A stretch of 48,552 nucleotides of DNA. Origin: Sphaeroforma sirkka (lineage: Eukaryota > Opisthokonta > Ichthyosporea > Ichthyophonida). The position numbers and the translations under genes were made by a program. This document shows positions 11,351-20,571 of the stretch, piece after piece; the first letter of the stretch is position 1; each line of letters begins with the position of its first letter. The DNA lies in NCBI GenBank assembly GCA_001586965.3, contig LUCW03001353.1, forward strand, positions 1 to 48,552, written 5' to 3'. The notes beneath the pieces are model-generated. The model was not told where the DNA came from, made no database searches, and saw only the letters and a list, made by a program, of their open reading frames with translations.

Positions 11351-11479
11351 CTCTAGCTCTCTGAGGATAAATGCCAGCACAATGCTCTAGCTCTCTGAGG
11401 ATAAATGTCAGCACAATGCTCTAGCTCTCGAGGACAAATGCCAGCACAATGCCCTAGCTCTCGAGGATAATGCCAGCAC
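11351..11479 (+). repeat. Second tandem array, 34-bp units, in element A
   Basis: Four units of 31-34 bp read CTCTAGCTCTCTGAGGATAA followed by ATGCCAGCACAATG or a close variant. The core is plainly related to the array at 10851-11137 (CTC-AGCTC-GAG-ATAAA-CCAGC), so both probably come from one ancestral repeat that expanded twice. About 200 bp of single-copy sequence separate the two arrays. Confidence 0.85.
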
Positions 11480-11545
11480 ATAAGGTACTATGCTATTCTT
11501 ATCATCTCTGAAACTGGCACACTGCTTTGTTCAGTGCTTCAGTTT

Positions 11546-11554
11546 GGGGGGGGT
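11546..11554 (+). other. Polypurine tract of element A
   Basis: A G8 run followed by one T sits directly before the 3' LTR start TGTGG at 11555. This is where plus-strand DNA synthesis would be primed after RNase H cleavage. Confidence 0.75.
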
Positions 11555-11802
11555 TGTGGTCAGAATACAAGTACTTATATTTATTTGATTATTTTAGGTT
11601 TATTACAAGTTTTACAGTTTATCAGAATAATCTGATAAACTGGGTTTTAGGGGTTTGCTGGTTTTACAGCACATGACTATTGACTCATTTAAGAGTCAGT
11701 CATTTTTTAGGATTACTGTTTATAATTACTAATAAATGAACAACGTCCCCCTCCTGAGGAGGAGAACGTTGAAATACAGTTATCTCGCGTATACTTACTA
11801 CA
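11555..11802 (+). repeat. 3' LTR of element A
   Basis: This is a 248-bp direct repeat of 3271-3519. It carries the same stem-loops, the first being a perfect 12-bp inverted repeat at 11615-11642. B1 pol resumes immediately after it (ATGTTCAATAAA), which fixes the insertion boundary. Confidence 0.92.
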
Positions 11803-12972
11803 ATGTTCAATAAAATCTATACCAAAGGAGATGAACGTATCTTTCAAACAGTTTTCGTAAATGGAGAAAAAAGTTATGGCACTATTTGATCCAGGGGCTG
11901 AAGTCTCTGCTATCTCACGCCGAGTAGCCTACGCTACAGATATGGCTGTCCATAACGAAACAACTGATTTAATCTTGGGAAATGGGCAAAGTTACTACTT
12001 GTGAACAAGCCATTGACTATGCACACATAATGCTGTCAGATAGAAGAGAAGTGAAGACTCACATAATCGTTACTGACATGTCTCAGAAATACGATTTAAT
12101 TATAGGTATGACTGATCTCTCAGTTTAGGAGTAATAACACTCACTGGTCTGCCTAATGGGCTAGACCCGAATAAAGATCAGTCAGATGATAATATGTTAA
12201 AGATACCTAAAACCTCCGGAAGGTGAAGCAAAGGATATGATTCCGCACTTCACCGATATAATTATGGACTTAATTATACAAAACAGGAAGATTGCAATAA
12301 CTGACTGGTGTATGTTTAAGTTCTCTAATGGGTACGTTAGACTTGACTTAACAAACGTCGACTTCTCTAAGTTAAAGTGTCCTTCACATAACTACGTGAG
12401 TTGGAGACACAAAGACGTTGTCAAAACCCAAATCGAAGATTGGTTAAAACAGGGTCTAATTGAAATCAATTCTGATGCAACCCCAGTTAACTTAGCTCTC
12501 TTAGCGGTCGATCAATATAAATCTGATGGAACGTTTAGTAAAACAAGAGTAGTACTAGACCTGTCGCCAATCAACAAACTAATTCCGCAACATAGTTTTT
12601 CCTTACCTAAGATAAGCTGAGATACTACGCAAAATGGAGGGTGCGACTATCTTTTCCAAGATAGACTTAAAAGCTGCATTCCATCAACTACAAAATATAT
12701 CAGCCTCATAGGAAATACTTTTCCTTTACTTGGCAAGGTAAGAAGTACCAGTTTAAAGGTGCACCTGAAGGCTTACACATGTTACCTTCTTTCTTCCAAC
12801 AAGTTATGATGGAACTATTTGCGGACCTGTCGTATAACGTATCAGTCTATTTAGATGATATAGTTATCTTTACAAAGACAGCACATGAACATGCTAAACT
12901 CGTTAAAGAAGTCTTAAAGCGACTTAATCATGCTAAACTCAAGATTAACGAAGACAAGTGTTTTTTTTGCTG
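11803..12972 (+). pseudogene. pol: Protease and reverse transcriptase of B1
   Basis: After the inserted element, B1 continues with the protease. The active-site motif is LFDPGAEVSAIS (about 11884-11920), with Asp-Pro-Gly where retropepsins normally have Asp-Thr/Ser-Gly. B2 and B3 show the same. The RT spans about 12237-12972: a long N-terminal frame 12237-12620 (RVVLDLSPIN), then frame breaks near 12618 and 12700, then the YLDD box near 12849 and NEDKCFF. At least five indels separate these pieces when compared with B3. RT motifs are of Ty3 type. Confidence 0.85.
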
Positions 12973-13736
12973 AAGATACTATACACTTACTTGGCTACAA
13001 AGTATCTGCAGCAGGGGTAGAAATTGATCCTGACAAGAAACAGTTTCTGTTGGATTTATCAACACCAATTACTGGAAGAGATGTGAACTCTGTGTGTGGG
13101 TTTGTTAACTTCTTCTCGGATTCGGTACCGCATCTTTCTCATTACTTAAAGCCTTTCAGTCACCTACGGCTGCACAAAGGACCTTTGGGAAAGCTTTGGA
13201 CTAAAGAATGTGATGATGCATTTAAACTAGTCAAAAGTAAAGTAATGGACGCACCCATTATGCAGTACCCTGTGGATGGTGTCCCATTCCAAGTAGCAAC
13301 CGACGCTTCAGATCGAGCGGTGGGTGGAGTGCTTTACCAAACGATAAATGGTAAACCGCGCTACATACAATTCTTTAGCAAGAGTTATAATAAGAGTCAA
13401 CGGAATTACCCTACCGTTAAACAAGAGCTCCTTGCCATAGTTACTGCGCTAAGACAGTTTAAAGACTACCTTTATGGAAGTTACTTTACTGTCGCCTGTG
13501 ATCAAAAGTCTCTAACATACTTAAAAGACATGAACCCTGACTCACAGTTGGTGAGCCGCTGGCACGACATTATTGCCAAGTTCGCTTTTAATATAACACA
13601 CATACCAGGAATACATAACCATCTTCCTGACATGCTCTCTCGACTTGTGCCCGACTACCAGAAAACAGTCAAGGAGTTATTAGCAACCGATTGGATGCTA
13701 AATAAGAAATGGTTTAACCTCGCTCAATCACGATGG
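12930..13736 (+). pseudogene. pol: RT thumb and RNase H of B1
   Basis: Frame 12930-13802 (290 codons) has the RT connection (LGYKVSAAGVEIDPDK), the typical gypsy stretch that loads the next domain (GKLWTKECDDAF), then RNase H from about 13240. Its catalytic motifs are ATDASDRAVGG, the QELLAI glutamate and a CDQKSL Asp region. The IPGIHNHLPDMLSR stretch closes the domain. RNase H would degrade the RNA strand of the hybrid. The frame runs on into the methyltransferase-like domain without a break. Confidence 0.87.
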
Positions 13737-14110
13737 GGTCCATTTACTGTTGATATGTTCGCCGCAGAACATAACAACAGGTTTCTGAATATAGGTCGTT
13801 GACTCATCCTAAAGGTGATGCATTTCAGCTTGACTTATCAAAGCATAATGCGTGGGCTAACCCACCTTGTCAACTTATCGCACAGTTGTTACATTATGGT
13901 AATATTACTAAATCTACCATTACGCTGTGTTGTCCCTTACGTAACTCCGACCCATGGATACGTGATTTAATTAATATGATTCAAGACGAACCTATTTATG
14001 TCGACCGTGAAACCGACACGTTTTTGTATCAGGGATCCTATTCTATTAAGAAGACACCTTGGAAACACACCATTGTTTGTCACATCGGTCCTGCAGGTAC
14101 TACTAAGTGG
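13737..14110 (+). pseudogene. Dam-like methyltransferase-like domain of B1
   Basis: The domain starts GPFTVDMFAAEHN right after RNase H, shifts frame near 13795, and continues in 13799-14491 with HNAWANPPCQLIAQLL and ITLCCPLRNSDPWIRDL. The order is as in A and C: an acidic first strand (VDMFA), a NPP motif, then a strand ending in Pro or Asn-Ser-Asp followed by W. The residue after NPP is Cys in both B1 and B3, so this is a family trait and not a private mutation. Loss of the aromatic residue argues against normal adenine flipping, so a structural or binding role is possible. Confidence 0.62.
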
Positions 14111-15380
14111 AAACCCTCAACCGAATTCTTAGCTAAACTAGAGGAGTCTAAAGAGTTTGAACAAAAGCTCAAGACTCGTACAACACATGCACCCAACAAG
14201 ATTGCAGTCGAGGTAATGCCGATTGAAACAGCATTAGATCGTAAAAACATGGAACTAGCTAAGGCCATGGATCAAAGACTCAAAACTCTAAGAGAACCTG
14301 AAGCTCGCACTCAACTACTTAAAGCGCTGCTTAAAGAACAGCCAGGAGTTGCGAAACAACTGAAGAAGATACTTCAACAATCTAATGTTGTCAATTATGT
14401 ATCTCAGGAGTCTACCCCTCCTGATACTGAGGTTGCCCTTTTCCAACAGGACTATGGTTCATCCAGCCAGCGTTACGCAGAATCTGACTGACTAAGAGGA
14501 GCTCGAAAGTAGAGTTAAAATTATACATAATTTAACGCATCGAGCATATGAGCATACTTATAAAATGGCTATTCGTGCAGGGCTTGATCACCCGGCGCTG
14601 AAAGAAACCATACGTGAAGTATACCGACGCTGTACTGATTGTGAAAAGAACCAGATCAAGCGATACGGTTGGGCACCCCTAAAAAAGTGTGACAGAAGAC
14701 CAACCGATGCGCCGAGTCATAGTCGATTTGGTCAAACTCCCGCGATCCAAGCATACTGGCGATGTATATATCTGTCATTTCTTATGTGTGGCTTCGGGCT
14801 ATAACTTGCTTTATGCAATACCGAACAAACGTCCACAAACAGTGGCAGAATTATGCTATCACGTCTTTAATGACTTCGGTTTCCCCGAGTACTATGTTCT
14901 GATAACGGTAGTGAGTTTTGTACTGACGTAATGGAGGCACTTATACTCGTATCAGGCATGACCCATAGGCGTGGTGTTCCTTACAAACCTCAAACGCAGG
15001 GTGCAAATGAGACACGTCATAGAGAACTTAAGAAACTCTTGCGTACCGCACTAGACGACGTTGAGGATATGTGGGCTTATCATTTGAAATGGGTTCAGAC
15101 TCAAATGAATAACTGCATGAATCCTCAAACTGGAACACTCCCGTTTCACTATTTCTTTGGCCGCTATAGTGAATTACAAGCAACGTTTGATAAACCTGCG
15201 CCCGAGAAACACGTTACCCCGTGGCTACAAAAAAGATCGAGCATATGCAGAACGTTGTTTACCCCTGTTTACTCGAGCACAAGAATCGCGTCCTACTCAA
15301 AGCGTATGACCGATGGAATAACACTAAGAACATTGTTCAGTTCAAAGTCGGCGATTACGTTAACATTATAAATCGAAACG
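14111..15380 (+). pseudogene. pol: Linker and integrase of B1
   Basis: A charged, probably helical linker (14230-14400) precedes the integrase zinc finger, HX4H or HX9H with CTDC (about 14524-14644). The core has the first Asp in VIVDLVKLP near 14715, SDNGSEF near 14900 and the catalytic Glu in GANETRH near 15005. The frame changes several times, for example at an A6 run near 14682 (A4 in B3) and near 14890. The C-terminal part (VGDYVNI) lies in frame 15221-15943. Compared with the integrase of A and C it is divergent, so B is a separate lineage. Confidence 0.84.
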
Positions 15381-16293
15381 CCAACGTTACCGAACTCTCT
15401 TCTAAGACGATAGGACCTTTTGTTATTTCCTACCATGATGAGAAGAGTGATACTTACGAAGTGAATAACATTGATGGTACTAGCGCAACCAATCTAGGCA
15501 CTCACCGTATCCCTACCTCCGAACTCTCATTCGCTCGCTCATTTGATTCTGATGTACCAGTTATGGAATCACAAGTCAAAGATATAATTGACAAAACATC
15601 CGAAGACGGTTACACTTACTACAAGACCCGTTTCATGGATGGGACAGTAGCTTGGCTAACCTCCGATGCATTTCGTGAATCTCGCGACTTTCTTCGTATC
15701 TTTAATAAGAAATGGAATAAGCGTTTACATAAGAACACACGAGATAAACGAAAAGGGTTTCTTCAGGTGACTACAAACCCTGACGGATCTGAAATTCCCT
15801 ATTTGCCACCTACTTCCTACGTGACTAAACTTTCTGATCTGCTTACCAACAGTGCAGAAAATTGTTCAAACTTACTTACTAATGAAGAACAGCCTTTGGC
15901 TATTACCTTACCTACAAGACCCGTTTCATGGATGGGACAGTAGCTTGGCTAACCTCCGATGCATTTCGTGAATCTCGCGACTTTCTTCGTATCTTTAATA
16001 AGAAATGGAATAAGCGTTTACATAAGAACACACGAGATAAACGAAAAGGGTTTCCTCAGGTGACTACAAACCCTGACGGATCTGAAATTCCCTATTTGCC
16101 ACCTACTTCCTACGTGACTAAACTTTCTGATCTGCTTACCAACAGTGCAGAAAATTGTTCAAACTTATGCCTTACTAATGAAGAACAGCCTTTGGCTATT
16201 ACCTTACTAAAAAAAAATAAACGTAAGGCGCCTACATCGGAAATGGTTACTGGACCAAATACTAAACGACATAGAGTACAACATGAGTCTTGA
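15381..16293 (+). pseudogene. pol: Integrase C-terminus and chromodomain-like tail of B1, with internal duplication
   Basis: Frame 15221-15943 includes GPFVISYHDEKSDTYEVNNI, and then a chromodomain-like stretch, YYKTRFMDGTVAWLTSDAF, where the aromatic cage residues are only partly kept. The tail is basic (KKWNKRLHK). A tandem duplication of 293 bp (15619-15911, then 15912-16206) repeats this tail. Because 293 is not a multiple of three, the first copy runs out of frame at LPTRPVSWMGQ. The second copy, frame 15928-16293, holds the normal end of the polyprotein. In B3 the same region is single and ends in the same HRVQHES tail. Confidence 0.83.
15619..16206 (+). repeat. 293-bp tandem duplication in the B1 chromodomain tail
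   Basis: The sequence from CTACAAGACCCGTTTCATGG at 15619 restarts at 15912 and continues almost unchanged to about 16206, with a 3-bp insertion near 16169 in the second unit. B3 has a single unit. The junction shows no long homology, which suits replication slippage or an RT template jump within the element. Confidence 0.92.
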
Positions 16294-16424
16294 ACTCGTA
16301 CATATAGGCACATACTTACTCGATAAGTCATGACCGAAACCGTTTTTACTTTGGTTTTCGCTTTACCAACTAGAACTAGATATCTTAACGTACGTTCGTA
16401 GTTCTAAAAGCTACTGGGGGGCTA

Positions 16425-17014
16425 TGTAGAAATACGGCCTCCGGTCAGTCTAAAATATCGAGATCAATTGAGATAATACATTGGTTTTTTATTTGTATTT
16501 TAAATAATTTAGTACAAGCTCTTTTCCAATATTTCCAAAGTGTTCTAAATTCACTTTGATGGCTCCAATAGCCTGACTATTTGGTATGACTCATCTACTT
16601 GGACCTATTTGAGACATTAGTAGATGTAGGATATTATAAACTATATTTTATAATCTCCGAACTACTACTTATAGATTTTGGTCCTCCCGCCAATCTCCAA
16701 AATCCAATAAGTCTTTTTTTTTTTTTTAACTTTTCTTCAGATGGAACTTTATTTATATCAGCTAATGTATTAACGTGACTTACGTTATTATGTCTATTTA
16801 CAAATTAGGCAAGTGGTCATGAACACTTAGTACTTCTAGTGAAAATCATTCAATAAAGAACAGCTAGAGGTACGCCCTGTGTGATCGAGGATATTTAGGC
16901 TCTTAACAAGAGGCAGTCCGATCATTCTTACACAAGCTACCACTGCTAAATCCTAACTGACTAAATTGTATTTTAGTTTAATATAGTTTGAAACCTAGTA
17001 ATTTCCATCGAAGT
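16425..17014 (+). repeat. 3' LTR of B1, end-trimmed, with polypurine tract
   Basis: The LTR starts TGTAGAAATACGG right after a G6 polypurine tract (16416-16421) and CTA. It matches the 595-bp B3 LTRs but stops at TCGAAGT, a few bases short of the family end TTTACA, and is followed at once by B2 gag-region sequence. The join therefore looks like a deletion or recombination between two B copies and not a clean insertion end. Confidence 0.88.
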
Positions 17015-17711
17015 CAAGGCTATATCTCCTGAACATGTGGAGGAATCGTCTCGAGATCGACGGTTTATTACTTCTAAAGGTCAGCCCAATCCACCTATCA
17101 ACAAAGATGGCGGCGTTCCATTTCGTGAAATTTCATTGAATGCCTCGCCACTGAACGCCTCGCCACCGAGTGTTGGGGCGGAAGACGCAAATGTTGGGGC
17201 CATAAATGTTGGGGACGCCATAAATTGACAACGAGTGGTTGGATCTTCTCAACCTTGACGTCATTTGAACCGCACAGATGAGCCTTTAAAGGAGCTAGCC
17301 GCTGCCGCAGTTTCTGACCCTTCGATCTTATCCCACGTGGCTGATATTCTTCCTATACCGAAAAAAGCTCTCCAAAGCCGGGGTTCGAACTCGAGGCCCT
17401 CTGGTTACCCAGCCAACTAGTTTACCACTGAGCCAGTTACCGCTGGTGAAGTAGAGGTACAACTTCAATTCTGAATCTTTATATCTCGGAAGCTACAATC
17501 GACCACCCTTTCGACAAACCTAACCCTGTCAGAGGATATGATCGTATGGAACTCGATGAGGCATACCATCCTCGTAATATCGACCCTCATATGCCAACTA
17601 ACCCTGGTAATCACGATTTTGGCAATCGCTACACCAGTACCTCGTTAGAGAGTTCCCGCACTAATCCTGAGGATGAGGAAGTGAGAACCAGACATACTCG
17701 TCTAAGGCTAT
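17015..17711 (+). pseudogene. gag: Gag fragment of B2, 5' part
   Basis: A divergent B-family gag begins here without its LTR. Frame 17037-17228 holds Asn/Gly/Ala-rich near-repeats (ASPLNASP, then NVGAINVGDAIN). From about 17226 the sequence follows B1 and B3 closely (ATTGACAACGAGTGGTTGGATC). It carries a tRNA-like segment at 17361-17455 in the position seen in B1 and B3. The sequence breaks off at 17711, where the LTR of C1 starts, and resumes at 25939 with ACTCTGGTATGCAAG. Confidence 0.82.
17361..17455 (-). other. tRNA-like segment antisense within gag B2
   Basis: On the minus strand there is a box-A match TGGCTCAGTGG, a box-B-like GAGTTCGAACC, and a T6 run at the end (A-run 17361-17366). 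The middle differs clearly from the B1/B3 version, yet both boxes and the T-run remain. The acceptor ends do not pair. Confidence 0.55.
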
Positions 17712-17890
17712 TGTAGTAAACACATCAAAATACGATACTAAAACCTACTGAGTCTCCCTGAGGCTCAGTGCGGTGTATTTATTCTTATATTTGATTGTCT
17801 ACGTGGTCTACAAATAATTCACCTCGTGTGAATTAATTGTAAATTAATTCTAACTCCACACTGATAGTGGTTTAAGGGACTTTTACCACA
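17712..17890 (-). repeat. 3' LTR of C1
   Basis: This is 179 bp, starting TGTAGTAAACACATC on the plus strand and ending ACTTTTACCACA. It is a direct repeat of 25760-25938. In element orientation it starts TGTGG, as in family A. A purine tract, CTTGAGGGAG on the minus strand at 17891-17900, abuts it. Internal inverted repeats include CTGAG...CTCAG and TTCAC...GTGAA. Confidence 0.9.
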
Positions 17891-18138
17891 CTCCCTCAAG
17901 CTCAAGCGTCACCAGTGATTGAAGAGCTTCAAAAATAAATGACCTCTTAAACTATTGAAAATTAAACATATATAACTAGTAGTGTAAATAAACATATATA
18001 TATATATATATATAAACTAATGAAATCCTTCTGCTGAGTAAGTTCTTGCCTTGGAAACTGGTCTTTTGAACCATCCCGGCTGTGCTGGTATATTTTCACC
18101 CCCCAAAAAGCTAGGGTATCCGCTGGAGTTATACTCGC
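17891..18138 (-). other. 3' untranslated region of C1
   Basis: This lies between the chromodomain frame and the 3' LTR. It contains an (AT)n tract at about 17994-18013 and the polypurine tract at the LTR border. It lacks the palindromic tandem arrays of element A, although A and C are otherwise related. Confidence 0.6.
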
Positions 18139-18792
18139 CTATAAGCTCGAGTTGTGGAATCGTCTTTCGCCTCTATACCGTGGTGAAATCTCACGAGAGG
18201 AGAGACAAAACTCCGATCCGGAAGTAGATGATAGACATCTAGTATTCATCAACGTAACGTTGGAATTATATTGTTGTTGTGCCGCTTTCTTCTTCTGCCG
18301 AGTTTGCTCGGCTTTGTGGTATGCCGCGATGTCATTCGGATCGTCAAAAGCTTCGGCTGACTCCCAAGTTGGATCACCATCCCGCCAGCGAACCAAGTAT
18401 TCTGTATTCCCTGTGGAATCATTCTGTCTATGTCGAATGATGTAACGGAACGAGGAACTATCCTGCCACATATAATCTTCTAAAGGCTTTTCGGTGGCTC
18501 TATGGACTAGTCGCAAGAGTTCCACTCTAACTGGTTTACCTTTGAAAGTATCTGGAATTGAACCATCCTTGTGTGTCAGTTCATATCCTTGTCCCTGTCT
18601 GGCTTTGACAACGTATGGTCCAAACATTGGTCGCATTGCTTTGGTTGTGCGACCTTCGGACCGTACCATTACCACATCCCCTGGTTGAAAGGCGATAAAA
18701 TCGTAAGCATGGAGGCGGTCTATCTGCCTGGATAGTGTGTCTGCGTATTTCTGCGTGACCTTGTAAAGCGTCGGCAAGATAGTGTCGTGCAA
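18139..18792 (-). pseudogene. pol: Integrase C-terminus and chromodomain of C1
   Basis: This 217-codon minus-strand frame follows the integrase core after a frameshift near 18800. It has GDVVMVRSEGRTTKAMRP, then the VRVELLRLVHR region, then a chromodomain with EYLVRWRDGDPTWESAEAF. This keeps the WR-G and PTWE features of chromovirus chromodomains. The family A equivalent (10133-10816) aligns closely. It would act at integration by tethering the complex to chromatin. Confidence 0.85.
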
Positions 18793-20153
18793 ACGATCCA
18801 GCCGGTGTGCCCAAGCCTCATTGGTGACCGGCTGATTCCCGGAAGGTCATCCGTGAAGTCAGCAAACGGAACATGACGGCGACCGAAGTAAGCACTGAAT
18901 GGTGCTGTCTTGTGTCGCCGAGATATTCGGAGGTTCTGGCACAGCATAATAAGTGGTAGTCGGACATCCCATGCCGTAGGCAAAGATTCACATAGCTTGC
19001 GAACTCCTTCGTGGATGTCTCTGTGTCTTCTCTCCGCTGCTCCCAGAACCTGAGGACGATATGGTGGCGACTTTGCATGCATCACTCCAACTTCTTGAGT
19101 TATTAATTTAACAATCTTGTTCGAAAACTCGCCTCCCTCGTCTGATTGAATTTTCCTGGGAAAACCATGTTCCCCAAACACCTCCATAAGTTTAGATGTC
19201 ACCACTTCTGCTGACTTTGTGGCCGTTGCTCTCAATATCGAGTACCCCGTTGCTATATCCAAGACGTGCAATATATATCGATTTCCTGCTGCTGAAACTA
19301 GTGGCATTGGAATCATGTCGACTTGAATATGATCCCACGGGTACTTTGCCGTTATATTAATCATCGGGTGAAATCCCTTTCGTAACACCCTCTGTCCTAG
19401 ACATGTGCGACAGTTTCTCCTAACTGTTTGTGCAAGTTCCAGAGCGTTAGGCCACAAATGTCCGTTCTGCTGTAGTTGAGCAACTGTATCTTCTGCTCTA
19501 TGATGCCCAATCTCATGCTGACACAAGGTGAGCTGTGTGCGACGGCTTATCTCTTCCTCATCTGGAGAATCCGTCATGGCTACTTCCGAGATAGCGATCG
19601 ATACTAGCCGAGACGTATCTAATGGGGTGACTTTCGATACTGAGGACGGTTCTGCATATCCCAATCGTGCTGAAAACGTCGCTGGAAGGCTGTAACCATT
19701 GCGTGGGCCTACTCTGGCAATGACTGTGTGACCCCATGGTGCCTTGCCACTCGCATACTTTCCGTATTTGAGGAAGGAGTGGGCTGTCCTTGGAACTAAT
19801 ACTGGGTCTCTTTGTAGAAGCGACTTGAATAACTGGAACCAAGGCTCGTGGGGCGCCCACGGTAGACACACCGTAGCTGTGGCCCTCTCTGATCGTATCT
19901 TGCGCAACATTCTATGGATTAATCTCCATGGTGGGTTCATCCATCCGTCTATATCTTTCCAACAATGTGCAAACGCTCCACCCCTGTCATCGTCGGTGTA
20001 GTAGTGTGGCAAATGATGGTCCTGATGCGAAGCAAAGACATCGACATTATTCTCACCCATAATCCGTTGCGCTTGCTCAAAGTAGTCTGGAAAAAAGTTG
20101 CCAACATTCTGCATATAGTACCTCCGGGTCCTCAGTCTCAACAGTTCCCTCAT
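18720..20153 (-). CDS. pol: Methyltransferase-like domain fused to integrase, C1
   Basis: One uninterrupted 477-codon frame joins two domains of Pol. Residues about 22-150 are the Dam-like adenine-methyltransferase-like domain: VDVFAS (Asp38), LPHYYTDDD, FAHCW, WMNPPW (NPPW at 73-76) and TVCLPWAPHEPWF. Residues 213-251 form the integrase zinc finger (HX3H, CX2C). The catalytic triad is Asp279, Asp338 and Glu374, with exactly 35 residues between the last two, the D,D35E spacing. The intact frame and the kept NPPW motif suggest that this version is closest to the working form. The first residue is not a real start, since the part belongs to the polyprotein and follows RNase H after a frameshift. 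The reading runs out of frame at its C-terminal end, where the chromodomain frame takes over. Confidence 0.85.
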   Translation of the reverse strand: MRELLRLRTRRYYMQNVGNFFPDYFEQAQRIMGENNVDVFASHQDHHLPHYYTDDDRGGAFAHCWKDIDGWMNPPWRLIHRMLRKIRSERATATVCLPWAPHEPWFQLFKSLLQRDPVLVPRTAHSFLKYGKYASGKAPWGHTVIARVGPRNGYSLPATFSARLGYAEPSSVSKVTPLDTSRLVSIAISEVAMTDSPDEEEISRRTQLTLCQHEIGHHRAEDTVAQLQQNGHLWPNALELAQTVRRNCRTCLGQRVLRKGFHPMINITAKYPWDHIQVDMIPMPLVSAAGNRYILHVLDIATGYSILRATATKSAEVVTSKLMEVFGEHGFPRKIQSDEGGEFSNKIVKLITQEVGVMHAKSPPYRPQVLGAAERRHRDIHEGVRKLCESLPTAWDVRLPLIMLCQNLRISRRHKTAPFSAYFGRRHVPFADFTDDLPGISRSPMRLGHTGWIVCTTLSCRRFTRSRRNTQTHYPGR

Positions 20154-20571
20154 GAAGCCTAGACCACGCGTCTGGTAACACGTTCTTTATACCCGGGATG
20201 TGCGAGATAGTAAAATTGAAAGGCGCTATGATATGATGCCATCGTTGTAGCATCGGATTCAGCTTTAGCTGTGTGTTCATATACACCAAAGCCTTGTGAT
20301 CAGTCAACACTGAAAAGCGTTGACCTTCGAGATGATCCCGGAAGTGTGTGAGACCATATACCAAGGCCAATAATTCCTTCATGGGTGTTGCGTAATTGCG
20401 CTGTGCTGCGTTGAGGGTCTTGCTGAAGAACATTAGGTATTGCTTCTTCCCTTCTATGGTCTGGAACAATGTACCTCCAATACCGTAGTCGCTTGCATCC
20501 GTTTCGAGTTGTAAAGGTACTTCGTCGACGGGAAATTTCAACACTACTGCCTCAACTATGGCTTGCTTCAT
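20077..20571 (-). pseudogene. pol: RNase H of C1
   Basis: This 164-codon frame has ETDASDYGIGG, FFSKTLNAAQRNYATPMKELLA, SVLTDHKAL and the terminal HIPGIKNVLPDAWSR. These are the RNase H catalytic acids and the conserved end of the domain. It overlaps the RT frame end (20568) by a few bases in another phase and the methyltransferase frame start by 77 bases in another phase, so two frameshifts bracket it. In an intact element it would be continuous with both. Confidence 0.85.

Larger units (their letters stand above)
3271..11802 (+). mobile_element. Element A: full-length Ty3-type LTR retrotransposon with methyltransferase and chromodomain
   Basis: This 8.5-kb element is bounded by direct LTRs (3271-3519 and 11555-11802) that start TGTGGTCAG and end in ACTACA. 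It lies inside gag/pol of B1. The uninterrupted site is visible in B3 near 43270, where the sequence reads straight from GAGAAAATG into TTCAAT. ATG flanks both sides here, consistent with a 4-5 bp target duplication whose exact limits are ambiguous. Internal order is leader, gag, protease, RT, RNase H, methyltransferase-like domain, integrase, chromodomain, repeat-rich 3' region, polypurine tract. At least five frameshifts or stops break the polyprotein, so this copy is not autonomous. No primer-binding site with a TGG start is obvious after the 5' LTR. Confidence 0.92.

Noticed and set aside
10851..11479. CRISPR-like array
   Set aside because: Units are contiguous and imperfect without unique spacers of fixed length, lie in an LTR element of a eukaryote, and no cas gene exists.
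3271..11802. Retrovirus with envelope gene
   Set aside because: Nothing coding lies between the chromodomain and the polypurine tract, so there is no env.
18720..20153. Element C as a DIRS/tyrosine-recombinase retrotransposon because of the methyltransferase domain
   Set aside because: It has a zinc finger and D,D35E integrase plus chromodomain and direct LTRs, so it is Ty3-type.
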